This document shows, piece by piece, positions 33,247 through 44,012 of a stretch of 64,000 nt of DNA; position 1 is the stretch's first letter, and every line of letters starts with the position of its first letter. The stretch is from Pseudevernia furfuracea (lineage: Eukaryota; Ascomycota; Lecanoromycetes; Lecanorales; Parmeliaceae), in the NCBI GenBank assembly GCA_022315425.1, contig JAIUPT010000041.1, forward strand, positions 2,108,001 to 2,172,000, given 5' to 3'. The notes beneath the pieces were generated by a model that saw only the letters and a list, made by a program, of their open reading frames with translations, searched no databases and was not told the DNA's origin. Both the position numbers and the translations under genes were made by a program.

Positions 33247-35709
33247 ATGAAGCTGCCATGGCGCCAGAAGGCAGCATCCCAACCTGCGGTACGGTGGTGA
33301 ATCTTAATCTTGAGCATAAAAGCTGACCATATACAGCAATCCCCAGCCGGTAACTCGTCCGTGCCTTTCAATCCGAGCTCGATCGCTGGCCCTTCCGAGG
33401 CTCCGCCACCATACGAAGATCTCCGAGAGCAACCAACATCGCTTGCAGAGAAGAATAAAAATATACCCAGAGGCAACGCAGATCAAACATTAGAATCCTT
33501 GGACAAATCTTGGCGTTATCATCGACAAAAGTTCGGTGCCACGGACGTCAGGACTGTTACTCGTCTCTTTGACCTATGTCGATACTGGAAGACTTTAGGT
33601 ATGCTTCGTGACGCTATTGAAACGGAAGCACCACAGATCTTATCTTGGACGATCGAAGCCCGAGACACTGGGTTTTTCAACTTCCTCTTGCAAGAGCGGG
33701 TCGATCTTGATCAGCCGGACCAAAAAGGCCAAACCCCATTGTTCAATGCCTCAACGCGAGGCCATGCTTCCATGGTAAGGCGACTGCTTGACGCTGGAGC
33801 CAATTTACAGTGCACCGCGCGTAGTGATACACCTCTCCACGCTTCCGCCGAAAAAGACCATATGTTGATTGTGGAATATCTCCTCGAAGCCGGCGCAGAT
33901 GTCAATGCGCTGAACGCGAAGGGTAATAGCGCGCTGTACATGGCCAGTAACAGCGGGAACCTCGAAGTGGTTAGGAAACTGTTGGCCAAAGGCGCTCAAG
34001 TAGACCATGCAGCTCCGTCAACAATCTTTCCGCTTCACGCCGCCGTAGCTCGAGGCCACGTGGAGATCGTTGAGATGCTTTTGGATGCAGGAGCGGACCT
34101 CAACGCAAAAAACTTTGCAATGACACCAGTGCTTGTAGCCATCTCATACCAGCATGAGCGAGTCCTTGAGCGTCTTCTTACTCGGGGTGCGGAAGCAAAC
34201 GCTAACCTGAGCGAAGAGCCTGCACTACACCTCGCCACCCGAAAAGGATCGCGGAACATTGTCACGCAGCTTCTAGATGCTGGAGTAGGAGTTAACACGA
34301 CAAGCACCAAGGGTATTACCGCTCTCCAAATAGCCGCAGCCTTGGGCAACGAAGACCTCGTTGACCGACTGCTAGCCAGATCAGCTTTCGTTAATTCGAA
34401 GTCGCTGGCCGGGTGGACGGCCTTGCACGAAGCCTCAATGGCGGGCCACATCATTGTGGTCAAACAGCTTTTATACGCGGGTGGTGATATGGCATCCAAC
34501 GCCGGCACTGGTTTCACTCCTCTGCACTGTGCCGCGGAGAAAGGTTTTCTCGACATAGTGAAACTTTTCCTCGACCACAAAGCAGACACGGAACTCTCTG
34601 ATCCCGCTGGCTGTTTGCTAGATATGGCCGTTAAAGGACGCAATCAAGAGGTCGTGAAGCGACTCGTGGATGCCGGTGTTAATGTCAATGCCCAATCACG
34701 CAAAAAGTGGACCCCGCTGTTACGTGCATGCAAAGAAAAGGACTTGGCTCTTTTCGAGTTTCTACTCGAGCACGGGGCAAGGCCCGATTTAGCGGATTAT
34801 CAAGGTCACACGCCGTTGACAATCGCGAGTAATACAGGAGAATTGAGCATCGTGAGGAAGCTTGTCTGCGACTGTTCCGTAGACGTCAACAGCCAGTCGA
34901 TACATGGCATTACTGCTCTCCATATGGCAGCCCAAGACGGGCACTTATCTGTTGTGGACTTCCTCATGAGCAAAGGAGCAGACCCAAACGCGTTGTTCTT
35001 GGGAAACACGACGCCATTGGCCATGGCGACTTGGAATCTACACGCTGATGTCATCGCCCTCTTAGCCCCAGTAACCGAAAATCCTTGCCTGTTGGATTGC
35101 TACGGCTGGAATAGCATCGACAGGGCGACCGCAGGCCCATCCGCGCTCTCCAAATTCCTCCTCGAAACCCGGCGTGCGAAATACGTCCCCACCAGCGTAG
35201 CAACGCGCAAGTCTCACATACGTCGGCTCATCAGCACTCTCGTGCGCTCTATGCTTCAATCCCGACTGCCAAACGACATGCGACTCGGCGTCCTGGGCGA
35301 CTGTCTGCTGACCATGCACGACACGACCGACGCCGAACATGCATACCAGCTCGACGTCCGCGCTTACGCTGTTACGGCGGAGGGGCCGCTGCCATGTATG
35401 AGTCAATGCGACTTGTGTGATACGTATATCACGGGCAATCTTTACGTCTGTCTCACGTGCGCGGGGAAAAGGTTGTGCGAGGATTGTATGACGGCGTACA
35501 AAGAGAAGACGAAGGAGCCGAGGAATTGCCAGGATCATGACTATCATGGCGTTTTGTCGCATCGGCACTGGGAAGGTGATTACCGAACGTGGCCGTTGCG
35601 GCTCGTGAATACGAGGGGTCAGAGTGTGGATGAGTGGTTGAGCCATGTTTTGGCTGGTTATGGCGGAGGGGAGACGAAGTCATCAGTGGGTGCAGGAAGC
35701 GAAGTTTGA
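33247..35709 (+). CDS. Ankyrin-repeat protein with C-terminal ZZ-type zinc finger
   Basis: Probable protein-protein interaction scaffold; partner unknown. The long open frame begins at 33301 after a stop and has no early ATG, so an upstream exon is needed. ATG at 33247 gives a 14-codon exon (33247-33288), then a 48-bp intron (33289-33336, GTACGG, CTGAC branch, ACAG) that joins in frame at CAA 33337, giving 804 residues. Fourteen ankyrin repeats run from about residue 145 to 610, with typical cores (TPLHASAEKDHMLIVEYLLE, TALHEASMAGHIIVVKQLL). The ZZ finger (about 700-755) has paired cysteines CDLC, CLTC, CEDC and histidines in HDYHGVLSH. A short helical region (SLDKSWRYHRQKFGATDVRT) precedes the repeats. 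There is no NACHT or other effector domain on the same frame. The start exon is the least certain part. Confidence 0.82.
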
Positions 35710-35916
35710 AAAAGGAACGAAAAACCCCAAAAACAGTAAAGGTTCATCTCGGATATCGCCCGGCCTGAAAGGTTTAAAGGTGCATTGGAAATGTACTGGC
35801 CTGAGCCTGGGTTGGTGTCATAAGCCTCTATCAGACCCTAAAATAGGTCCTTAACCTTAGGTTTAATCGGGGTCGCGATAACGCATCAAAGACAGTGGCG
35901 CCGGCACCCTCTGGCA

Positions 35917-37669
35917 TTGTTTCCAATGGCGTTACATTGTAAGTCTATCTCTATCATAACAATAGCACTGTCTCATGTTTCTTCAAGTATATCGCCGTCG
36001 ATTTACATAGCGTACCACGAGTTGGAAGCTATTATCTATGCCCGGGTATTACAGGATTCATTAAAAGAGGCAAATCTTGCAACACCACAATTGCTTACGC
36101 ACCAGACGACTTAGCAGCGTCAATCTCTGCTCGAGCTCGAGCGCAGCACAGATTCCTCTTTTCAGGAATCGATTACACCAAATTAGCCAACTACCCCAAC
36201 GGACTTTATCCTTTCGCTTCCGAATGCGTTGTCCTCGAATGATCCAGCCTGAAGTACTTGCGCTCCAGCTAGCTATGGAGCCTTCGATCCTCCTTCAACA
36301 ATTTTAAAAGCAACAGCTCTCACAGGCCCAGCAACTGAGTCTACAACATCGGTCTCTGCCACTTCCGGAGGCTACGTGGGCTCCGCCTATGGCCCAGCTA
36401 CCATGACTTCTTCTGCTACTAGTTTTGAATCAAAAGTGCTCTTGGCGGCCCCAAGACCAGCCACCGCTCCCACAACCATTCTACCAAGAACCAGTTCGGT
36501 AGAGTCATTAGACTCTGATATCCACCGAGGATCATACGATATTGCTGCCACTAACAATTCTCCAGGTACATCCCCAAGCATACCAACCAGACCCGGTAAA
36601 GACAAAAAGCCAGACCCTGAAGATCCTTCAAACACCTCGCTACATAGCTTCCGGAAAGTACGGGGAGGATGAAGGAGTTCATACCGAAAATACGTCGAAC
36701 GCACCTCACGAAACTTCGACAGCTCCGGCCCCGGAAAAGGATGGGCCCGAAGGGCCTAAGCCAACAGAGTATAACACAATCGCAAGTCTGGAAGGATCTT
36801 AGACAACCATTGGCTCTATCACGAAACCACCTCCATTTCGGGCTCTTTCAGACCTGCCTTTAGTCAGCGCACGACCCATGGCGCACGATCCGAACGGGTC
36901 TCCAGTAAAAGGAGCTGCAACCTGCAAGATCCCTCTGTCCATGGGGCCCAGCGTTGTCATCGTACACGACTTAGTAACTTCTGCTCCCTCGGTGAGCCGC
37001 CGACCGCCAAAACAGAACCCCCCACAGCGGACTACCCTTCGCAGGCTCCATGGTCGCTCGCCTCTGGATATCAAGCAGCGGAGATCTCAGGGGATCCTAT
37101 GTCTGCACAAACCGTTCACGCACTAGAAGGGGATAGATAGCACACGCCTTGTTCAATACCCTTCCACACCTCCGGATGCGATACTTGCCAACACCGGCAG
37201 CAGTGCAGGTGAGGCTAGGATAGAAAGTCCTGTCATTTCCTCTGACGCACCAGCGGTGGGGCTGATCTCTGGCCCTGTCGTCTCACACTACTTTCCTCGG
37301 GTCGGGATGTAGACGCGTCAATTATTCCTCTGCTCACTACGACTGGGCGGGAGCGCAAGTGCTACTGCTGTGTTTCCAGGATGTGTCAGCACGTCTGCTT
37401 TCGATTCGGGAGGCGGTTCTGGGATTCCAGTGGGCAATGGGTCGAAACCTGTTGGGTCCGCTGGAGGGGCCAACGATATGGCTTGGAATCCGTCGCGGTT
37501 GCGGCAGGGGGCAGTGGTTCGAATGGCAAGGTCTTTACCGGAGAGAGAGCGAGAGATCCGATCATGGCTACTTGGCCCTTACCTCAGTACCTTTTTGGCA
37601 GTGGTCGCTGCGGCCATGGTGGTTTTGAACCTTGCGCGAAGACCACATTCTTTTGGGTCAATCGTCTAA
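35917..37669 (+). pseudogene. Relic of a secreted Ser/Thr-rich, possibly GPI-anchored protein
   Basis: Plus-strand frames switch repeatedly but carry the expected order of a surface protein: SPSIYIAYHELEA with NTTIAYAPDDL nearby (35990-36110), a Thr/Ser/Ala/Pro-rich low-complexity body (36376-36672, 36680-36800, 36970-37010), and a hydrophobic C-terminal end (LSTFLAVVAAAMVVLNLA, 37590-37645) in another frame. Stops and frame changes are too many for introns. Related sequences in other fungi are secreted Ser/Thr-rich proteins of unknown role; I rely on composition rather than a clear domain, so this is a moderate call. Confidence 0.4.
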
Positions 37670-37709
37670 AGAGCTCCTTTACTATTAAGTGTATCTACTG
37701 TACATAAAT

Positions 37710-40700
37710 ACTCTGCTCCCCAACCCCCTCAACGTATCAGCTTAAATTTTTAAATCGATTCCACCTTCCTCGACCTGTATGCAAAAACCGTGCCGAGGCC
37801 TTGTAAGATCTTACGTCACCTACGTCGAAAATCGTTGCCGAAATCGGTGTTTGTGTGTGTTATAGATACATATACATCGCCGTCCCTCTGACAAATGCTC
37901 GCACAGGCAAGGTAGAGTGAGTGAGTGAGTGCCTGAGTGGGTAAGTGAGTGAGTGCCCTTTTTGCTAGAATCTCTCCTTCGGCGACTCTTATCGCTTGAC
38001 GGTTCTCATTTTTTGTGTGGCTTTTTTTTCTTCTCGTAGCAGAATCCCCTTTTTTCCTCCCCCGGTCATTTTTGAGGTTGGGAAAAATCTCTTGAGCGAA
38101 GGTTGGAGGCCTGAGGTGGACTCTACGTACGTACGTTGTGGATGTAAATTTTCGGCTCTGATGCTGGGTTGGTAGGCACCTTTCGATGGAGTGTTTCCGT
38201 CATCAGTCTGCTGCTCGAGTACCTTTGAGCTTTGACGTGACAGTTTGAGGAAGGAAGTTTTTCTTTTTTTCAAAATATATTGGGGAACGTTTCTTCTCTT
38301 TTTCTCTTTTGTGGAAACTGGATCACTGATTGGTTGTGAAGATATGTACGGTGTATGGTAGATGCAACTGCGAAGCTTTGCCAGCGTGATCAAAACTACG
38401 CATCTTCCCCCCCCCCCGCCAAAAGTCCCGCCCTGCCCGGCGTTACCCACTCCTCGCGTCCAGCATCCTCATCCATCATCTCCTGTGCCTCCTCGCTCAG
38501 GCCCCGTCGCCAAGAACCTCGCAACGCGTATTTCTCATCCTGCCTCCCGTCCTAAAGCCTGCTCCGGCCGCACAGACACACACCGTGCCCCCCCTATCCT
38601 TTGGTAATCCATAACAACTTAGCCCTCTCTTTCAACCATAGGCCCGCCAATCTGCTTTTTGCCTACCTATGCCAAAACCCCCTGTACGCATCCAACTTAC
38701 TCCGTACGTAGGTACGTACAGTCACACGAACTGTAATCCAGTACTACTTTACTAAACAAAATCCGTGCGCCCCTCCCTCCCCCCCTGCCCCCCACCCAAA
38801 AACCCCCACAACCGCCCCCCCCCCCCCCCGGCCGATCTCATCTACGAAGAAAAGAAACCTTTCGATCTCGTCAAAAAACCCCGATGCTCGATCCCCCTAA
38901 AAAGTTTTGACCTCCTTTCCCTGCATATAGGGGGGGGGTAAATCTACATAAAAGTATGTTATCCGTAGGGGTAGGTACATACGTCTGTTGTGACTCTTAC
39001 GCGCTCCTCTCCCCTCCCCCCGGGGCACGTTTAAAACAGCCCCCATCGGCGATCTCTTACCTAAGGCGCTATGTAGCTTGGGGGTTTTTCCGAGTCCGGT
39101 ACAGTAGTATAGGTATGTAGATGCGGAGGAGGAAGGAGGAGGAGGGGAAGATCTGGGGTCTCGGGCGAGCGAGGTTATGCGAGGGGGATGGGATGGGATG
39201 GGCCTAGTGTGGACTAGGGGTTGGTAGAGTACAATGTACGTACCTACCTACTCTAGGTAGTATGTACATGCGGCATGCGACGCGCCGCGCAAAACCCCAC
39301 GTTTTTTTTCTCTTTCCTTTTTCCTCTTAGGCTCTTGTTTTCTTTTTTCGGTGCGGGCGCTAAGGTAGATATGGTGGGATTATCGATAAGGTAATCGATA
39401 GCAGGAGGGGGAAGAAAAGAAAAGAAGGGGATGGATGGAAAGCGGGAAGGGGCGATGGAGACGGGGCTGGGTTTTTGTCTTGGGGAAGTTGGCGAAGGGG
39501 GATTTAGGTTGGTGATGGGGGGGTTTTTTTCTTCCCTTCTATCTTTGGTTTTTGGTTTTTTTTGGTTTTTTTTGTGTGGGTTGTTGATGGTTGGGGGGAT
39601 GGGATGGGAAGGATGGAGGATGGAGGCAAAGAAGTGGACTGTCGCCTGGAAAAAGGGGGTTTCAGGCAACAGGAAAAAGTTCGCACAAGGCAACAGGCAC
39701 AGGAAATCCTACAACAATAATGTGACTGCTTTCAGTAATCATAATAATAGTTTTTCTGTAAAATATGTGTGGTTGGCCTGGCACAAGGGACGATAACTGC
39801 AGCCTGTGCTGACTGACTGACGGGCAATAGTAGTGTCTCAATCTCATGCAGGGTCATTTTGCTGACTGCATACCTTTTTCGTTTCATTTCCTTTCCCGTC
39901 CTATCCTATCTTGATGGATGCACGTACATAAGTAAGCCACGAGGCCAACGCGCTCTCCCACGTTTCGTCTGTGCGGGGCCTGCATTGTTGGGAGATGAAT
40001 AACGCTGTAAGCCTGTAACGCTATGCGCCACTTCGTTATTATTCAGCTGACAATGCTGCACGCTTTTTTCTTTTCTTTTTCTTTTTTTTTGGTGGCTCTT
40101 TTCTCTTATCTTATCGAATCGAACCAAATCAGGATTTTCGAGGTAAGGGTAGGTGCTTGTGTATGTGGATGTACATGTACGAATAGAGTGGTGTCGGGGT
40201 TCAAGCGTCGCTACTTCTCGGAGTCGCCGTCGAGATTGTGGAATTGGTACTGGTAACGCCTGTTTTTTTTTTTGGAGAGAGAGAGAGAGAGAGAGAAAGG
40301 GCGGTCAGGGGTTATCACTGCTGCTGCATACAGTAGTATTCTACGAAGCCAAAACACGTGTTTCCGCTCCTTTGATACCTAGAGTAAAGTAAGGTAGTAA
40401 ATCTTGTGGATGTCGTGACCTACGTACTTGCATGTGTATTGTGAATTTTTTTCCTCCTATGACAGACTACAACAAAATAAACAAAAAACGTAACTATACA
40501 TAGTTATATCTATGTGAATTGACCCCCCCCCCCCCCCATCTCTATCCCCATCCTCATCCACTCTCATCTTCGCAAACCCCCTACAGTACACATCAAAGCA
40601 CGTCAGCTGTAAATAAGTAGGTACCTTCGTACGCACTCTCCGTACTCTACCTATCTACCTTACCTACCCACCTAACTAAACTATCTACCCCACACTACGC

Positions 40701-42430
40701 ACCACCCCTTGCCTCCTCCACACACACACACCAACACCCCATTCAATTAATGCGGGGGAGATGCTTATCTTGCAGCGGCACACCTTCCCCCCTCCCCTCT
40801 CAACCGGCACTACACCGCTTGTTTCGCATTTATCGCAAATTGTTATCAAAAAAAAAAGATTTAGGCTTGGCATAGGCACACCGGTGATTACTGATTGACA
40901 GACCCCTTTGTTCAGGGTCTCAGACCTTTACCTTGAGGTGTGGGGTGGGGGGGAAGAGGGTTAGAGGGAGGGGAGGGGCCTGTTTTTGACTTACCAAAGG
41001 AGCGCCCCCCCGCTTAGCCTTTTTTTGGGTGTGTTTTGGGTATACTGAATCATTATGGGTTATTACGGATGTTTACTTACTTACCTACTTACTTACTTAC
41101 TTACTTACTCACTTACTTACTGACATACTCCCTACACAGATTTGACTAACCAAGTAAAATAACGGTTTTTATATACTCTATCCCTACACTAGATTTTTGC
41201 AACACACGCCCCGCTACCTCATTACTCTACCTTTTAGAGCGAGACACTGAGATTAGTTAACCTTACCTTACCTTACCTACCTACCTACACTTACCTTTAT
41301 ACTGTCCTAAACACCTACCGTAATTAGTCCGTTTCCGTAAAAAAACTTCCCAAGGTTTTGTGCTTTTCAAGACCTCTCTACTCTATGAACAATAATCCCG
41401 TTTTATCCTCTACCTCCCTGACCTTCACCTTTTGTTGACTTTTTACTCTCTGCTTTATGTTTTTTATTAGGTTGGGTTGCCCCCCGGCGTAGATTCTGCG
41501 TACCTTACTTACTAGTGCAGTGCAGTGCAGGGAAGGTAAGTTCGTAAAGGTAAGCTCGTAAAGGTAAGCTCGTAAGGTAAGTTCGTAAAGGTAAGGTAAG
41601 ATAGGTACGTACATATGAACAGGCAAGGTAAAGTAGTGTAAAAATAAAGTAAAGGTAGCGTCGCTATACATACTATACTCTGAGCGAGAGCCTTGGCTGT
41701 AGGGGACTTCCATCTGTTTGTCTGTTTCAAAAGCAACTAAACTGGCTTTATTTAATCAAGGTTTTTTTTTTTTTTTTTTGTGGGGGAAAGGGGGGGGGGG
41801 GGAGGGGGGGGAAGAAGGGCCGATTGAGACTTGCCGGCCGGGGGTGTGGGGACTAGCTAGCATATTGTATGTATGTATGTATGTAGGTACCTTAGGTAGG
41901 TCTAGGTCTAGATACATAGGTAGACGAGGTAGATAGGTAGATAGTATGTAGGTAGATGAATGGCTGGATGGGTGGATGGATGGATGGATGGGGAGAGAAC
42001 GCATCTTCGATGATGATGATGTATGTAGGTAGACGTGTGATTAATATGATTGATTGCTCAGATTGCTTCGAGTACGTAGCTAGAAAAGTCTATGGGCGCT
42101 ATCCGCCGGGGTAATCGTAAGAGCAGAGAGAAAGGCAAGCAAAAGGCAAGTAGTCTATAGAGGTATACATTTCAATCACTCAATGATACCACCCCCCCTC
42201 CAAAGGGCGGCGTGCCCAAAACTCCCCGTTCGTGTACGAGTATTCGTGCGCCTGGTTTCGCCTCGCTTCGCGGTGTGTGCTGTTGTAGCGGAAAAATTCT
42301 ATTGGGTGTAAAGTTTGACAAATGGAAAAGGAAGGTGATGACATAACCCAACATCCCCCCCACCCCCACGCACCAATCATTGTACGCCTTGCGGACATTG
42401 CTCCGTCGCTTCGGCGAAAGGGAGGTCATG
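37710..42430. repeat. Low-complexity desert next to creA
   Basis: This 4.7-kb region has no credible gene and is dominated by homopolymers and short tandem repeats. Examples are GTGA runs (37915-37953), C-runs (38407-38418, 38816-38829, 40523-40537), an AG run (40276-40297), CTTA runs (41074-41120), four copies of a GGTAAG-TCGTAAA unit (41534-41592), a T-run (41762-41779) next to G-runs (41787-41810), ATGT runs (41870-41885) and TGGA runs (41965-41990). GTAGGTA/TACCTAC words are scattered throughout. Frames crossing it are artefacts of composition. It covers whatever 3' region creA has. Confidence 0.7.
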
Positions 42431-42432
42431 GC

Positions 42433-43722
42433 TCAGTATCTTTCGGCCAAATCATTCCCTGCCTGACTGCCTGCAGTGCTCGAGCTGCCACTACCGAAGC
42501 CACTGCTGGGATTGAGCAGGTCTTGTACTGCCACTTTCGGGACTTGCGGAATGGGTAGCTTCCTGTGTGTGCCATCCGAGCGACTCATTATTTCGCTGAT
42601 CCGGGGCCCGCTGCTGTACGTAGATTGGTTTGAGAGGCTACCGTAAGGGGAAGTGCCGTCGGCAGAAGGCTCCATTGGGGCGAGAGCTGGTGCGTGTGTG
42701 AGGGTCAGGTGCCGGATTCCCGGCAGGTGAAGGCCATGGTCACCGTAGGGTCGTAAGCGGGGCGAGTGTGCCGGGGTAGCTAGAGGGGTATGATCAGGTG
42801 TAGGTGAGAGCGAGTCGTGGGAGAAGGTTGGAGATGAAGGAGCGGTCGAGTTGGGAGATGCAGGTCGCGATCGCTTGAACAGGCGGTGACTTGAGCTGTC
42901 GTCTTCTTCGTTTGAGCGGGATCGGGACATGTTTTGTGAGTAGGCGTATTGCGAAAGCGAAGGTAGTCGGTTGGCACTGCTGCTACCGTGGATGAAGTAT
43001 GGGTGGTGATGGTGATGGTGATGATGGTGGTGCCGTGCGACAGACCCGTGATTCGGCTGCTGGTCTTCACGCTCGACTTGTGATGCAGCTGTCGCAAGTA
43101 GATTGATGTCCATGGGGTTGTGTGACCCTCCGTTTGGACTTCCTCCGTTACTCCGTCCATTTGGATTGAGTGTAGATGGAGTGTTGGCTGAGTAAGGGGA
43201 GTAGGAGTTGGGAGGAGAGACGTTGGGTGAGCCGACTTTGGATGTAGGGGCGGAGCGTGAGATGGTGTGCTGAGGAGGAGGCATCATCGGGGCAGACATG
43301 GCCTGGTCTTGAGCGTAGCTTGCCATGGCAGCAGCCTGATGTGTAGTCTTGTTGCTTCGTCTCGAATTTGGGTTGTTGTGTATTCTCGAATGTCGAGTCA
43401 GCTCATCTGAGCGACTGAAGCGTTTGGTGCAGCCGGAGAACGAGCATCCATGTGGCTTTTCCCCCGTATGTGTTCTTATGTGTCTTGTTTGATGTTCGAG
43501 GCGGTGAAAGGCCTTATCGCAGAGGGGGCATTTGTAGGGTCGAGGCAGGTCTTGTCCTTTATCGTCTGGGAGGCCTCCGACCAAGGGCGGTAATGCCCTG
43601 ACGGCGGCAGTCATACCGCCTTCCTGTGTGTATCCACCTCTTGTTTGTTGCTGATCGTATGGGTTTTGGGGCTGTGGATTCAGCAGGTTGGAGAATTCCA
43701 GCGCTGAGCTTGCTCGCTGCAT
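42433..43722 (-). CDS. creA: Carbon catabolite repressor CreA (two C2H2 fingers)
   Basis: Global transcriptional repressor of genes for alternative carbon sources, acting in the nucleus at SYGGRG sites. A single exon from ATG at 43722, the first Met codon of a frame that stays open 100 codons further upstream, gives 429 residues. Family features: SALEFSNLLNPQ N-terminus; finger 1 with C65, C68, H81, H85 (KCPLCDKAFHRLEHQTRH); the HTGEKPH linker; finger 2 with C93, C98, H111, H115 (CTKRFSRSDELTRH); RRSNKTTHQAAAMASY basic region; a Ser/Pro-rich middle with a ten-histidine tract; the acidic-to-basic block SRSRSNEEDDSSSHRLFKRSRPASP; and a repressor-domain-like end (KLPIPQVPKVAVQDLLNPSSG). Length and motif order match intact CreA proteins. 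The stop precedes the low-complexity desert. Confidence 0.97.
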   Translation of the reverse strand: MQRASSALEFSNLLNPQPQNPYDQQQTRGGYTQEGGMTAAVRALPPLVGGLPDDKGQDLPRPYKCPLCDKAFHRLEHQTRHIRTHTGEKPHGCSFSGCTKRFSRSDELTRHSRIHNNPNSRRSNKTTHQAAAMASYAQDQAMSAPMMPPPQHTISRSAPTSKVGSPNVSPPNSYSPYSANTPSTLNPNGRSNGGSPNGGSHNPMDINLLATAASQVEREDQQPNHGSVARHHHHHHHHHHPYFIHGSSSANRLPSLSQYAYSQNMSRSRSNEEDDSSSHRLFKRSRPASPNSTAPSSPTFSHDSLSPTPDHTPLATPAHSPRLRPYGDHGLHLPGIRHLTLTHAPALAPMEPSADGTSPYGSLSNQSTYSSGPRISEIMSRSDGTHRKLPIPQVPKVAVQDLLNPSSGFGSGSSSTAGSQAGNDLAERY

Positions 43723-43939
43723 ATGTGAGGATCTGCGTGGGGGTTTATTGGCGAAAATCGGTACTCGTAGACGCGACGGCGGGAATCGAGGGTATCTGGA
43801 TTTTTTATTTATTTGCAAACGCAAACGCACACGCAAGCGAATGATGAGAGAAGATGTTTTTTTGAAGCTGTGTAGATAATGTAGGGAAAGGTAAGGAAGG
43901 GTCGGTAGGTGGAAGTGTGGCAAGGTACCGAGTGACTCT

Positions 43940-44012
43940 GAATTTTGTGGGGAATGTTGAATGCTGACTGAATGCTGAATGCTGAATGCTGAATGTTGAA
44001 TTTTATTATTAT
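43940..44012. repeat. ATGCTGA-type tandem repeats in the creA leader
   Basis: At least five copies of a 7-bp unit (GAATGCT or a close variant) lie about 220-290 bp upstream of the creA start. On the creA strand they read as repeated CAGCATT. They probably lie in the 5' leader or proximal promoter. A regulatory role is not shown by sequence. Confidence 0.6.

Noticed and set aside
34035..34643. Minus-strand frame of 202 codons.
   Set aside because: It is antisense to ankyrin repeats, whose periodic codon use leaves long open frames on the other strand.
37917..37953. Possible CRISPR-like regular repeats of GTGAGTGA.
   Set aside because: This is a simple tetranucleotide run without spacers, in a eukaryotic genome.
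39253..39693. Frame of 146 codons in the desert, with Lys/Pro-rich sequence.
   Set aside because: The composition follows homopolymer and purine runs; no domain, no splice signals, and it overlaps other equally open frames.
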